NCBI GenBank assembly: GCA_021521415.1
Contig: JAIQDT010000824.1
Coordinates: forward strand, 434,001 to 498,000
Length of the DNA: 64,000 nt
Reading direction: 5' to 3'
Source: Bidens hawaiensis
Lineage: Eukaryota; Streptophyta; Magnoliopsida; Asterales; Asteraceae
Position numbers and translations under genes: made by a program. Below the pieces are notes generated by a model. The model did no database searches and was not told where the DNA came from. It was given only the letters and a program-made list of their open reading frames with translations. The first letter of the stretch is position 1, and each line of letters opens with the position of its first letter. Below, piece after piece: positions 46,341 to 58,055 of the stretch.

Positions 46341-46770
46341 ATGACTCGATGAGCGATCTCTTTTTTTTTTTTAATTTCTTTATGATCGAGAAGTAGCTAA
46401 AAATTAAGCAATAAAGTTGCTTTCGCTCTTCCTCTCGTTCGATAAACACAAAAATGTTGTTGTAGACTATGGGTTGACTTTTTGGGTCGTACAGGACAAA
46501 TAGTTGTGTTAATTGATTCACACAATATCTCAATTACATAAAAAAACTAATGTGGTGTATGGTTGGCGGCTAAAACAAACTTACTGACCTTTTTTTATTT
46601 TCGATCTCCCAAAAAAAATTGTTCTTTTAATTTTGTGTCAACGAAATAATATAAGGAACCGACCTCTTAAATTTGTGATGTAGATGAGAGGTTGTAACTT
46701 GTTACTTCTGCACAAACGATTCTTGAAACCCTTCGGAAGGAACCCTACAAACTTTTATGAACAAGCCTAA

Positions 46771-46782
46771 GCTCTGACACCA
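46771..46782 (-). promoter_or_regulatory. Primer binding site of element E
   Basis: Minus strand TGGTGTCAGAGC, one change from TGGTATCAGAGC, two bases from the LTR end. Confidence 0.75.
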
Positions 46783-46784
46783 AT

Positions 46785-47128
46785 TGTTGGCCCAGACGGA
46801 TTAAACAATCGAATCAAACGAACAAACAAACAAACACAAGATATTGAGGTGACAATCCTCGACACTTTTCATATAACCAAACAAACATAACAAACGAACT
46901 TCACTTCACGAACATACAAGGAGAAGAAACTCCATGACACACAATAAACAATAACCTATACACCCATTTATAGATCTACTACACTTGCTCTCGAAGTCAA
47001 ACCTAACTTGGAAAACAAAACAAACCTGAATTTTAAATCACTTAACAAATCTAGATTAAATCTTCACTAACCCTCACCATTCGTCATCTTCATCCTCAAG
47101 TCAATCAATCCACACCCTTATTTCAACA
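46785..47128 (-). repeat. Element E 5' LTR
   Basis: The plus strand begins TGTTGGCCCAG and ends TTATTTCAACA, giving TGTTG...CAACA ends on the minus strand (344 bp). It sits at the expected place upstream of the primer site. No partner LTR was found to the left, so the element is truncated at its 3' end. Confidence 0.7.
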
Positions 47129-48251
47129 TCTCTACTCCATGCTCTATGTTATATCTGTCAATTATGGTTGCTGGAATGGTGTGCGTGTTCTCCAACGAGC
47201 CTTTCCGATGGCACCTTAGCTGCAACAGTAGCCACAACGATTTGTAACAGCGACGATAAAGCCACAGGTTAACAGCGACGATGGTATACGAGCTAGGGTT
47301 TCACCGCTCTATGTCAATTATGGTGGCTTACGGAGGAAGTACCAGTGCTAGACGGCAAGACTAGACGAAATAGCTGTGGTTTGAACGTTGATTCTAGTAA
47401 TTAAAAAGGTTTGGATAAACCTTACTTTTCCAGCGAGCTCTCCGGCAAACTTAGCAAATTCCGATGACGTTTGAAGCATAGAGAGTCATGAGAGAAGACA
47501 GAAAATAAGATGATACAGGAACGAATAAACCCGTTCATAATGTTTGACATGATGCTTTTAATGGTTGGAATCAAGATGACCAGCGAGTTTGGGGATTAAA
47601 CCTTAGTCCCTTCTTTGTTTGATGTTGCTAAACTTAGCAATGGTCACCGGATAATTGAGGAAGAAAATACCCTAAATTAGGGCTTCAGTTGTGTTTATTC
47701 ACCACTTATAATGAATCAGAGGTATAGTAGTAATTTCAAACCTTTTTGAACAGAAAAACTAACACCCATCTAACAGAGGGAAGCAACGTGTTCATTTTTA
47801 TAACCCAAGGATTCAAGCAATTCGGGTTTTTTTTTCAAGGACTCAACATGCCTCCATTCTGAAAACATATGGACTCAAACAGTAAACTTTGAAATTATAT
47901 ATTTCTCCAAACCATACTTAAAGAGTATTGTATATTTTGCATTAAAAACTTGTATTTTAAGGAAATATATAAAAATAAGAATATAGGGAAGAAAGAAACC
48001 TTAAATTTCAGCATAATTAGCTCGAAACAAAGTTAGATATGATACAATTGTTACAAACATAAATTAACTGTTTAGATACATGCTATGCAAACAAAGTTAC
48101 AGACATCTCCTAAGATGGTTACAGCTTACAACATGAGATATGTAGCTGAGGGGATTCGGAAACGTTTGATATGACTAAGGGCGATGTTAAGTTCATGGAC
48201 GATAAACTATCCCATCTTTTATGTAGAAACATCAAGTAGTCATGTCAAATG
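47129..48251. other. Intergenic DNA and probable 3'UTR of the cyclin gene
   Basis: No coding sequence is recognised. The part next to 48,251 (down to perhaps 48,000) is expected to be the 3'UTR of the minus-strand cyclin; no poly(A) site can be fixed. A pair of TCTATGT-TATATCTGTCAATTATGG / TCTATGTCAATTATGG phrases near 47,150 and 47,310 hints at a local duplication. Confidence 0.4.
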
Positions 48252-51200
48252 TTAGGACAACGGTTGCACCGGTTTTTTGGAGGTTAAGGTTGCAACGCTT
48301 TTAAACTGTCATTACAAAAAAAGAAAAAAGGAACTTTGGTTAGAACTTAACACAATGGTGTTACATGATAATAATATATGGTGCATACTGCATATATTAT
48401 AACTGTGTCCAGTTGAATTTATGAACCCAAACATTAGGGGAGTTTAACAGGTCATGTTCATGGGTTAGCTGATCCAACCTGACACAAAAACCAAACACGA
48501 CCCGAACTCAAAACTCATGCCAGACACGTGAACTTAAATACAGCACACACATTCACTGGTTGACCCAACAAAACCCAAACTTGAAAACCATGCCCGACAT
48601 GAGAACCCAAACACAACACGCATATTCACAGGTTGGCCTGAATACGACCCATTTTACCGGAAGTTTTTTACTTCTTTCCATATTAAGTTTACATTTTTAC
48701 AACAAAAATACAAATTTATATTACACGGTTACATTATAATGATAAAATCTTATGTCGTTTTCCTTTTTCATTCCAAACTATGGCATAAGATATCCAACCA
48801 AATTAATTTATCATACAAAAACACATTTTAAAAATTGAAACAAAAATAAATGGATTATACGAGTCAACCTGCCGGGTTGACCAAAGACGACCCGTTTAGC
48901 TAAATGGGATGGCAGGGTCTGACCCGAAACTGGCCCGAACCCGTTTATGTCAAACCCAAACCCACAAATTTTGTGTTAGGTTCGTGCCAAGTCAAAATTC
49001 ACACCCCTACCAAACATGACCCGCATATATCAACCATAACCCTCCCAAACACACCAAGTAACTCATTTATCTTTATGAGTCAAATGGGTTGACTGGTTGT
49101 AATCTAGTTGTAAAATGGGTTTAAAGGGTCATAAACCGGGTGAAAAGTTGTAATAAATGGGTTAAACGGGTCATAAAAGGTTTGGTAGTTAACCTTATAA
49201 AATATGTTTTTTAAATATCTTAACAGTAACTTCAAAAGGGTTTACAGTCAACCTGCATAATTAAAAATATGGTGAAGCTGGTCAACATGAAAACAACCTG
49301 TTTAACTAAATGAGTTAAACATGTCAACCCGCAAAGGCATGATTATTAAACCAGTTAACATGTCCTAGACTAAGATTGATTAAACCAGTTAAACAGGCCC
49401 AAATTGTCCAAAAAGCTCTGAAGTTGATAGAGTATTCAAATACTTCCAACCTCATTAACTATTATAAAATTCTAAAAAACGAATGTTCAAGTTATATGAT
49501 ATAACCACACCTGTTTTTGCCTGTACTTTTGGCGCATTGCTTGAAGAGTGGCTTGATTGTTAAGTTGCATATCTTGCATAGCTAGGACTGTTGTTTTCAG
49601 CTCTGAAGCCTTATATTTAGTATAATGTTCTAAAGTTGGATTCTGTAAAAAAAATAAAAAAAAATCAACATTTACAACGAACGATATGGATTAAAAACAA
49701 AATACAAAAAAAAAAGAAAGAAAAGAAAACAGACCCATGGATTTTCAGTCTGATCAAGTGTCCATTTGGCTAAGTACACAGCAGAAGCAGCAACGAGTGA
49801 TGGCAGAAACTTCAAAAAACCATACTCTACTAGCGTTAAATCTGCTACATATTTTGCCAGATATTCCAGTTCTACAACAGGAGCCTCGTATGAACTTTGT
49901 GCTGCTAGAATAAATCTCCTGGAAATAAAAAAATAAAATAGGATAATACATATATTATAATATTGAGGGTTTAAATGCAAATATATAAATAAACGAGTGA
50001 AAGTGGAGTTTTACTTAAGGAACTTGTTTACGGTTGGAACAGAAAGATAGAAGCCCAACACATCAAGAACTTCACGCTCCATAACAAGTACCTGATATGA
50101 TAAAAATTTGCAGGTTGGGTAAGAGGTCAAAACATGTAAAAGTTGGTAAATGTTGTAAACAGGTCGCGACGGTTTGTGAGTGAAAATACCTCTTTTTTAG
50201 TGTAGGTGCCGTCTGTGATGAAACAGAAGTCTTCAACACGTGGAGCAATGATATCTTCATACTTCCTTAAAAATTCAATAAGGAAATAGGCATATTGTTA
50301 GATTGTGTTACAAAACAATACTTTACTTGACTGCATAATAAAATGAACATAAATGAATCATCTAATTAAAAAAAAGGAAAACTTACGAGGCAATGAGCAT
50401 GCAGGTGATCCCGAGCAGTTGAAGTCTTTGTTTTTCTATGTACACTTTAGAAAGATATCGATCAATAAGAGTAACGGTTAGGTGAAATGTTTCGGCTCCT
50501 AGCCTATATTCTTCACAAACCTAAACATAAGAAACAAACAAAGCTTTGTGACAATCAATACTGAAATTCTAGGACAAAACAACATGCAATGAAAAACAAT
50601 AACAATTTTGAAATGTATAAAATATTGTGAAAATGAAAATTCTGAATCAATTTATGCTTTAATGCTAACCTCCACAAGCCAGTCGATAAGAATGCCACGC
50701 ATTTCCTGTGTAATATCCCGCTGCACTGTTTTCATATAATTAACTGAAGGTCTCCACTTTAACTGAAGAGAAAGAGGTCCAAATAATAAGTAGACATATA
50801 TAAAAAGGAGCATTTTAGTCAATAAGAAACAGAAGCGTCAAGATTTGTATCTAAACCGTTGTGGATGTTAGTGATCGGTTAATTATATGATATAACATAT
50901 TACATATTTAATGTAAGAATAACTTGTAAAGGTAAATGGTATTATGTGATTTTGGAATAAATTTTACTGATTTCTTGTCTATAAAAGTTGTAAGAGAATG
51001 TGGTATTAACCTCTGCCACACGTAAGCTGTTAAATAGTTCAGAAGCATATAAGCTACACATCCGAGGATCCTTGTGCTTAGAATCAATGTCAATAACATT
51101 TTGATCATTTCCAGCTTCCACTTTGTTGGAAATCTTTGTTTCTCCTGCACAATGAAACAATAAATATCTTAACTTTAAGAATAAACATGTACATCAGTTG

Positions 51201-51880
51201 AAGATTCTTTAGCATCATAATAACAATATAGTACCTTTCAACAAAGAGCTTTCAAGAGCTACACTTGGTTTGCTTTCTAAATCATTCACTAACTTCAGCT
51301 GTGAAGTTATTTCTCTTAATTCCTTTATGCTCTGCTCAGTCACATCTTCTGTTTCTTTCATTTTTCCTTTACAACTCCGAGGGCCCACAAAAACAGCTGA
51401 CGCCACCATGGCATTCTTTCCAACAACATTTGTTCTTAATTGCTTGCTAGTCTAGCAACAAGTAATATCAACATTTGTTCTTATTAGCATCACTAATATT
51501 TAAAGCTCAAAACATTAGCATTAGTAATAATAAAGCTCTAAACATTTGTTCTTATTATCAACATTTGCTACCTGGATTTTTATGTCATTGATGATCTTCA
51601 TATTTAAATCATTAAAGGGCATGCTACTGACATCTTTGAGGACAGCCCTTCTTTTCGACTGAAAGTTAGAGCCAACATCAGTGGATTTGTTATCTGAGGA
51701 CCCTCGTTTAGAGCTTGGTTGCAGAAACTGATCGAATTCATGTTTCAGCCGAGGGTGTAGTGGAGGCAAATCTCCATATATGCCCAAAGCTTTAGCCCGT
51801 GCTCTAGTGATTCGTTTGGTGGGCTCTTTAATATTAGCAGCATGTGCATTTTCTTTGTTCATGTCTGTTTGTCTTGCCAT
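48252..51880 (-). CDS. CYCA2-like: A2-type mitotic cyclin (10 coding exons)
   Basis: Exons on the minus strand: 51880-51572, 51451-51235, 51144-51011, 50762-50670, 50520-50387, 50265-50190, 50091-50015, 49918-49735, 49642-49511, 48305-48252. All joins use GT/AG and keep frame, giving 1,410 nt (469 aa plus stop), normal for the family. The destruction box is RAVLKDVSS (R78, L81), the APC/C recognition site. The cyclin N-fold starts at MRGILIDWLVEV (residue 241) with the A-type signature LVEVCEEY (249-256), then LIDRYLSK, LQLLGITCMLIASKYED. The C-fold runs through VELEYLAKY, FLPSLVAASAVYLAKW, ending FKSVATLTSKKPVQPLS. Plant A2 cyclins bind CDKA/CDKB in the nucleus to drive S-G2-M and restrain endoreduplication. 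It appears intact. Confidence 0.93.
48435..49009. mobile_element. hAT-type MITE in the last cyclin intron
   Basis: A 575-bp noncoding element. Ends TAGGGGAGTTTAAC and, from the other side, TAGGGGTGTGAATT form short inverted repeats. An exact 8-bp target duplication CCAAACAT flanks it (48,427-48,434 and 49,010-49,017), the length typical of hAT transposition. The interior is rich in CCCGAACCC/GGGTT words. It lies within the 1,205-bp intron between the last two cyclin exons. Confidence 0.88.
49018..49400. other. Intron DNA rich in GGGTTAAA/GACCCG words
   Basis: Remaining part of the last cyclin intron. Repeated GGGTCATAA, GGGTTAAACGGGTCATAA and GACCCGC words resemble the interior of the neighbouring hAT MITE, suggesting an older, unbounded relative. 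Confidence 0.4.
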
Positions 51881-51919
51881 AATGATGTTAGATTGACTTG
51901 CTTTCCATGATATCCGCAG
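51881..51919 (-). other. 5'UTR segment of the cyclin with a 6-codon uORF
   Basis: A splice acceptor TTTTCTTAG lies just upstream (51,920), so this 39-nt piece is probably the start of the first coding exon. It holds an upstream ATG with the short frame MESKSI then TAA (51,908-51,888), ending seven bases before the main ATG at 51,880. Such a uORF could lower translation of the cyclin; this is inference. Confidence 0.5.
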
Positions 51920-53960
51920 CTAAGAAAATGTGAAATCATGGCAACAATTTGTCATTTTAAAATAAAAGTTAATCAACATATTTGAGCAAGCCAATAGTTT
52001 AAATACTGTAATTAGTATACTGGCATCAAACAGTAATAATATACTTTATTGGTTTCATTATCTTGATCAATTTCTTCAAGTGAAATCTTCGGTTTCATCT
52101 AAATTTATTTTCATTAGTCAAATAAGTTAAGATTTGTACTATTGTCAAACCATTACACCTAACACTACCCTAATGATTTGGCGGTATCTCTAAAGACTCA
52201 TCTGTCTGTAACACATAATAATACCATTCTATATCACAGAACAAACAAAACCTCCAAATAAACTGTTTCTTTATGTTTAATTATTTCTTTATGGCCATGC
52301 AATCACATTGTTTTCCACAAAAATCACTGTGAGATAAAATAAACCAATGCATCTGTATCTTACCTAGCACAAGCTCAATCGAAGCAAAATAATACAATTT
52401 TCAAGATTCCATGACTTAAGTGGTCAAGAGCTCAACCTTCGAACCCTTTCGAAGCATTTAATCAGCGTGTCAGATAGTTCTAAAGTTCCAAATAGAGCAA
52501 GCAGATTGAATTGTTCAATATGACTTTCCCAAAGAATAAATAAATAAAATTAAATCTGTTTACAGCATAATAAATACAAAGCTCAATTTCACACTGTTTT
52601 ATCAGAATCAAACCTTCCAAGACTCCAATCAGAAAAGAACAGCAGATCTAAGGCCTCATAATTTAAAAATATACTTGCAGTTTATATTAATTGTTTACTG
52701 TTCCACAAACCATTTAAAAAACAAAACAACAAAGTCAATATAAAACAAAAATGAAATCAAAGAATTGTCAGAACCCTTGCTGCTACTTCCAGATCAATCT
52801 ACAGCTATTCAAGTACATCGGATGCATAAACGCAATTGTTTTATCAATCACATTCCTACTGGAAAACTCGACTTCGAAATTCAAAATCTCGTAATAAGTT
52901 GACTTCAAGCCCTAGAAATGGTCAACGACCTTAGGTAGAAAATTTGATAAACACAAGTTACGAAATCCTGAAAGCAAAATCACAGATCTGTGCAAACATA
53001 AACAATGTAACACAAACATAACAAATCAATGAGGAAAACCAATAATTGGGTTGAGCGGGTTAAAACCAAGATCCAATTGCCTTTAAAAAATCCGATTGAT
53101 TTTTACAACCAAGATCTGTTTACAGCATAATAAATACAAAGTTCAATTTCAAACTGTTTTATCAGAATCAAACCTTCCAAAACTCCATTTACAAAAGAAC
53201 AACAGATCAGAAGCCTCATATATTAAAAACATACTTGCAATTTAAGTAAATTATTTACTGTACCACAAATCATTTAAAAACACAAAACAACAAAGTCAAT
53301 ATAAAACAAAAAAGAAAAGTCAATATAAGTAAATTATTAACTACTTCCAGATCAATCTGCAGCGATACAAGTACATCTGCATATGGAACACCAGATGCAT
53401 AAACACAAGTGTTTTACCAGTTTCATTCCTACTAGAAAATTCGGCTTCGAGATTCAAAATCTCGTATAATTCAACTTCAACGAACATGAAGGCAAATTCA
53501 CAGATCTGTGCAGGCGATTCATTTAAAAACAATTACACAAAATGCAATAAGTAAAATAAATTCGAATCACATGTGAATTTTGAAACGCCAATTCGAAGCT
53601 GAAAACAATATTTAAAAAAAAATGTCAATATAATAATTAAAAAATATTTACTTCCAGATCAGCTATACAAGTACATCAGCATAAACACATTTCATTCCTA
53701 CTACAAAACTCGACTTGGATATTTGAAAACTAGTAATAATTGAACTTCAAACCCTAGATATGGTCAACGACGTTAGTTTACAAAAACACAAATTACGAAA
53801 TCCTGAAGGCAAATTGACAGATCTGTGTAACGGATTCAATTCAGAACAATAACACAATGTAATTACTAAAATCAGTTGGAAAAAGACGAGTTTAAAAACG
53901 AAATTCGAAGCTGAATTGTGTGTATGTGAGGGAGAGAAATGTGTGTGAGAGTGAGCTTAC
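51920..53960 (-). other. Probable 5'UTR intron of the cyclin, with triplicated segment
   Basis: AT-rich with no coding potential. It is bounded by a donor GTAAGC (53,960 downward) and an acceptor CTTAG (51,920). A segment of about 400-560 bp is present twice (about 52,544-52,925 and 53,105-53,490) and partly a third time (about 53,645-53,835). Shared phrases include TTTACAGCATAATAAATACA, TACTTCCAGATCA and TCGACTTCGA/TCGACTTGGA. Further untranslated exons within it cannot be excluded. Confidence 0.5.
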
Positions 53961-54070
53961 AGTGCAATTGAGAGCTCCGGATCTAAATCAGTAATGGAGG
54001 TGTGGATAAGCAGAGCTCATTTGAATTGCATTATACATAATAGACTAGTGAGAGTGAGTGTAGTGTGTTG
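53961..54070 (-). promoter_or_regulatory. Putative first untranslated exon and start region of the cyclin
   Basis: On the minus strand the sequence ends CAATTGCACT then GTAAGCTC, a good donor. Upstream are CT-rich stretches (CACTCACTCTCACT) and TATA-like ATTATGTATAATG typical of a plant core promoter. The transcription start is not fixed. Confidence 0.35.
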
Positions 54071-56004
54071 TATATGTAGGGGTGGGGTCATAAGACTACA
54101 GTTTAAACTTCCAAAAATCTTATACTATTTATTATTCACATAACTACTCCCTTCATTATTGTGTCATTTACAATTTTGTTCTATAATAAAAAAATCATAT
54201 TGCCAAATTTATCAGCAATGTTTGTTGATTGTTTATTGGATTACATCGAAATAGAAGGCAAGCAGGCAACAAGCTTCTATAATTAGTTTGGTGGTTTTCT
54301 TTATGTGAATTTGCAAATCTACTTTTTATCTTTACTAAAGGCTGTGTGTTGTGAACACCATGCCCCCTCAAGCATTCTATGTGCCATAGAGGCCAAGCGT
54401 CATGTGCATAACAATGCCAACGCAAACATTCAACTGGGTCCACACACTAGTAACCTATCAGAAATTATTATTTTATTGTTTTTTCGTTTCTTTTAAACAG
54501 TTTAATCATTATTTTAATGGGGTAGTGGCTAATTAACCCACAACGCTTAAATTAACGAGAACGCTAGTTTTCTATGTGACAGTCACATGGCATGATAACT
54601 AGTTTTTGTTAGTTATTCCACAACATACAATCTATTGTCATCCTTTTGATTAAAAGAATAAGATTACTAGTTTCCATGGTCCGATTTCCTTGCTCACCTT
54701 TTTTTTCCTTCCCACGCCGTCAGTGACATCTATATCTATGTTGCTTTGATATAACGAACTGCTTTCAAAATCCATCGATAGCATCTCTAGTCTCCTCTCA
54801 TAATCGTTTGCCCGAAAACCCTTGCTCATAGAAAGCTGATTTTGTAATTTAAAATGGGTTTTAATTGCAATTTGGGGTTTGACCCGACCATTTAAATACC
54901 AACCTAAACCCACTTGCAATAAGGACCGAACATATTTGACAACAACTGCAATGAACCACGGTTCAATTATTCTCACCATTTGGTTACGACACCTCTTTGA
55001 TAATTGGCAAAAATAACTTATACAAGTCGTGGTTTCAAACCACAGTCACCCCAAAAGCTATACGATTTTCTAAAGCACCTCTTAAAACACACAATTTTTG
55101 AAAAAATTCACCGGGAGTTTTCGAAAGAGAGAGTTTCCGCCTTTTATGTTGGAATATTCCATATGCAAGTGTTCTTTGTTGTCAAATAATACACTTTATA
55201 TTAATACATCTGTAAAATACCTATTTCGAAGAGAATTTTAAAGACTGAATATTCAAGAAAAAGTTCTAAAATATTGTAGCAATACAGGTTACAAACACAA
55301 GAATCATAAGTCCTAACATTTTTTTCCAGCAGTATGGAAAATTCAAACTCTTAAAATATTTTATTAAGTGATCAAGGCATCCAAATTTAACCAACAAAAG
55401 GCTAGGTCGTCATTCTTCACATATTTTTAATGCCTAAAAAATAAGCAGGCTTTATTTGACCAATCTGCAAACAGAAAGCATACATCCATAGTTAGATCAT
55501 TTAGCAACAATGAACATAGACCGGGACCGTATGCAACCAATAATCCAAACTAATAACATATTTTGACTGTTTTCTTGGCCTATTCAGTTAGCATTTAGGA
55601 ACCGCCAAATTCCTTCATTGTGTAATGTTCATCACGCAGTAAGACGTTTATTCTCGGACACAAATGTAAGAAAAATGATTAGGAAAGAACTGAGACCGCC
55701 TTAATTCCTCAGATAATTTAAGAGCCTTAGATTTCAACACATGCTATAACAAGAGTATAGGTACCAAACAGTTACAATTATTAACCGATTTGAGCTCAAC
55801 CCATAATTGCATATACAAACGACTTGCTGCTGAATTCTAATGCCACTTAAAGAAATTAGTTCGCCTAGCCAGTGGATAATGCTAAGAACATGGTTTAAAG
55901 CGGATCTTTGATTATCCCACACGATAACTATGGCTTGCAACCTCTTAGTTATGTAGCTTGGAACTTTAAAAGGCTCACCATGCAGTTTAGGGGAACAAGT
56001 TAGG
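54071..56004. other. Intergenic DNA
   Basis: Presumed promoter-side flank of the cyclin. Short open frames on either strand (for example 54,650-54,979 minus) have no recognisable domain and no support. No complete repeat is seen before the chromovirus LTR at 56,005. Confidence 0.45.
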
Positions 56005-58021
56005 TGTAACACCCCAACCAAAGGCGGATTATACATCGGGGCGCCACATATTGTTTCATTACTCGTGACACTATTGGGTGTCAATATTTAATAAATACAT
56101 TCATTCGCGCACGCGCAGAGTAAACATAAGATAACATAAATCATCATAAATCAATATATTATAAATCATAATATTCGAACAGCAATAACTTGTCTTGATA
56201 CATTTTAATCTAGGTCCAAAATAAAGAAAACTTCCTACGTGTCCACAAGCTCCAAAACAGCTACTGCAAACCTGAACATGTGTTAAAATAAACGTCAAAC
56301 ACTTGCGTGTTGGTGAGAAATCAAGTTTAATACAATACATAGATAACAATAAATCTGCGCGCAACATGTGTATGTCTGGTTTTCAACAAGGGTGTAATCT
56401 GATCGGGACCAACTCTAAGATTCATAGACTGCCAGTGCTCACAATTGAGCTCACAAACAAGAAAGACTGTGCAAGTGTAAACAAAAGAGAAAATCATAAA
56501 CGATAGTTCTCCCGTGTTCATCTAATGGTACCATGAGAACTGCGGAATAGACCGACAAGACGGTTAATGATCCACACATACAAATAAACAGCCAAGTCTA
56601 CGTCCTCAACACATGGGATACTGCGCGACTAAAGTTCATAAACAGATTAAGACTCTAAGTTTGTACGAACACATGAACATCCCAAAACATTAAAATAAAA
56701 AGGGATTAGGTACGAGATTACTCACTTGATAAACGATGCGGTGTAAGATAAAGCAAGAACCAACTTTAAACAAGCACAAGTTAACCTATAATTAAAGATT
56801 ATTGTTTTAACGATTGGTTTTAAGTCTTGAATATAAGTTAGCATAATTAATAAGTAAGTTATTATATATAATATATATTACCGGAAAAGCAGGGCAGAAC
56901 AGGAAGGAAGACGGAGGCAATGAGAGAGGAGACGGCAGAGGAAGAACAACGGCAAGGAGCAAGAGAGGACAGGAGAGATTAAGTGTTTTGTGTGTGTAGT
57001 GTTAGGAAAAAATAACATTATTATTTATAGAGAAACCCTAGGGAACACAATCCCTAGAAAAAGGGGAAAAGATCTCAAAAAGCAAAAGATTCCAAAAGCA
57101 AAAGATATCAAAAGATATGGCAGCTGCAGGGGGCAAGATAAAGCTGACAGGGAACAGTAAACAGGCGTGGGCGGGTCAGATAAAGGTACTGGTCAGGCAT
57201 GGAAAAAGCAGATCTTCAAAAGATAATGTCAGTCACTTTTTCTGTCAACCAATGGGGTTGGTGCGCATGCTGCGCCAAAAGTGGCTTTTCAGACATAAGA
57301 CAGGTTAGGTCAACAGCACAAAAGATAAGACAACACAAAAGCAAACAGGCTGGATAAAACAGAAGAAAAGATAAGTCTAGCGCGAGAAAGCTGCGCGCGA
57401 GAAGGCTAAGGCGCGCCGCGGGAAGAATCACATTTCTTAGCGCGCCGCGGGAAGAATCACATTTCTTAGCGCGCCGCGGGAGGAATTACAATTCCTAGCG
57501 CGCCGCGGGAAGAACTATAATTCTTCGCGCGTCGAGGGATGAACTACGATTCTTAGCGCGCTGCGAGAAGAACTACAAATCCTTAGCGCGTCGCGGGAAG
57601 AACTACCGTTCTTAGCGCGCTGCGAGAAGAATTTCAATTCTTAGCGCGCTGCGAGAAGAGTTCGTCTCGCGTATCGCTGGAACAGATGGTCTTCACGCAG
57701 GCTTCCTTGCAAGGAGTCTGGCGCGTGGAGCTGCGCAGACAACCTTAGGTTGGAAGGAACAAAGGACAAGCAAAGAGTTAGAAGAAAAAGAGGGAAACAA
57801 GGCTTAAGGGCGGGACGGCGACAAGAGGGATCAGAAGGCGGAAAGAGAGAAGAAGAGGGACGGGACGGCGGAAAGAAAGAGAGAGAAAGAGGCGGGAAGG
57901 AAAATATATTATTATTATTTAAAGTAAAATATAAGTATAAATAAATATTAAATCATAAAAGAAAAAGATCGGATCAGAGAAACGGGTACCTGGGTCGGGT
58001 CGGATCGGGGCAGATGTCACA
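56005..58021 (-). repeat. Chromovirus 3' LTR
   Basis: 2,017 bp. The plus strand begins TGTAACACCCC and ends ATGTCACA; on the minus strand it starts TGTGACATC right after the purine tract. Contains the 29-bp tandem array at 57,406-57,670. Confidence 0.92.
57406..57670. repeat. GC-rich 29-bp tandem repeat inside the LTR
   Basis: About nine copies of a unit near TTAGCGCGCCGCGGGAAGAA plus TCACATTTC, diverging rightward (CGCGTCGAGG, CGCGCTGCGAG). Strongly GC- and CpG-rich against an AT-rich background. It lies upstream of the likely transcription start in minus orientation. Confidence 0.9.
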
Positions 58022-58036
58022 GTCTCCCCTACTTTA
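58022..58036 (-). promoter_or_regulatory. Chromovirus polypurine tract
   Basis: On the minus strand AAAGTAGGGGAGAC lies directly before TGTGACATC, preceded by GGGACGAAATTTCTT, the usual context in Tekay/Del elements. Confidence 0.85.
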
Positions 58037-58055
58037 AGAAATTTCGTCCCGAAAT

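Noticed and set aside
54650..54979. Minus-strand open frame of 109 codons
   Set aside because: No recognised domain, no splice context and no similarity to the surrounding elements that I can see.
56101..56506. Open frames inside the chromovirus LTR, duplicated at 63,492-63,897
   Set aside because: They are duplicated only because the LTR is; LTRs do not code here and no domain is visible.
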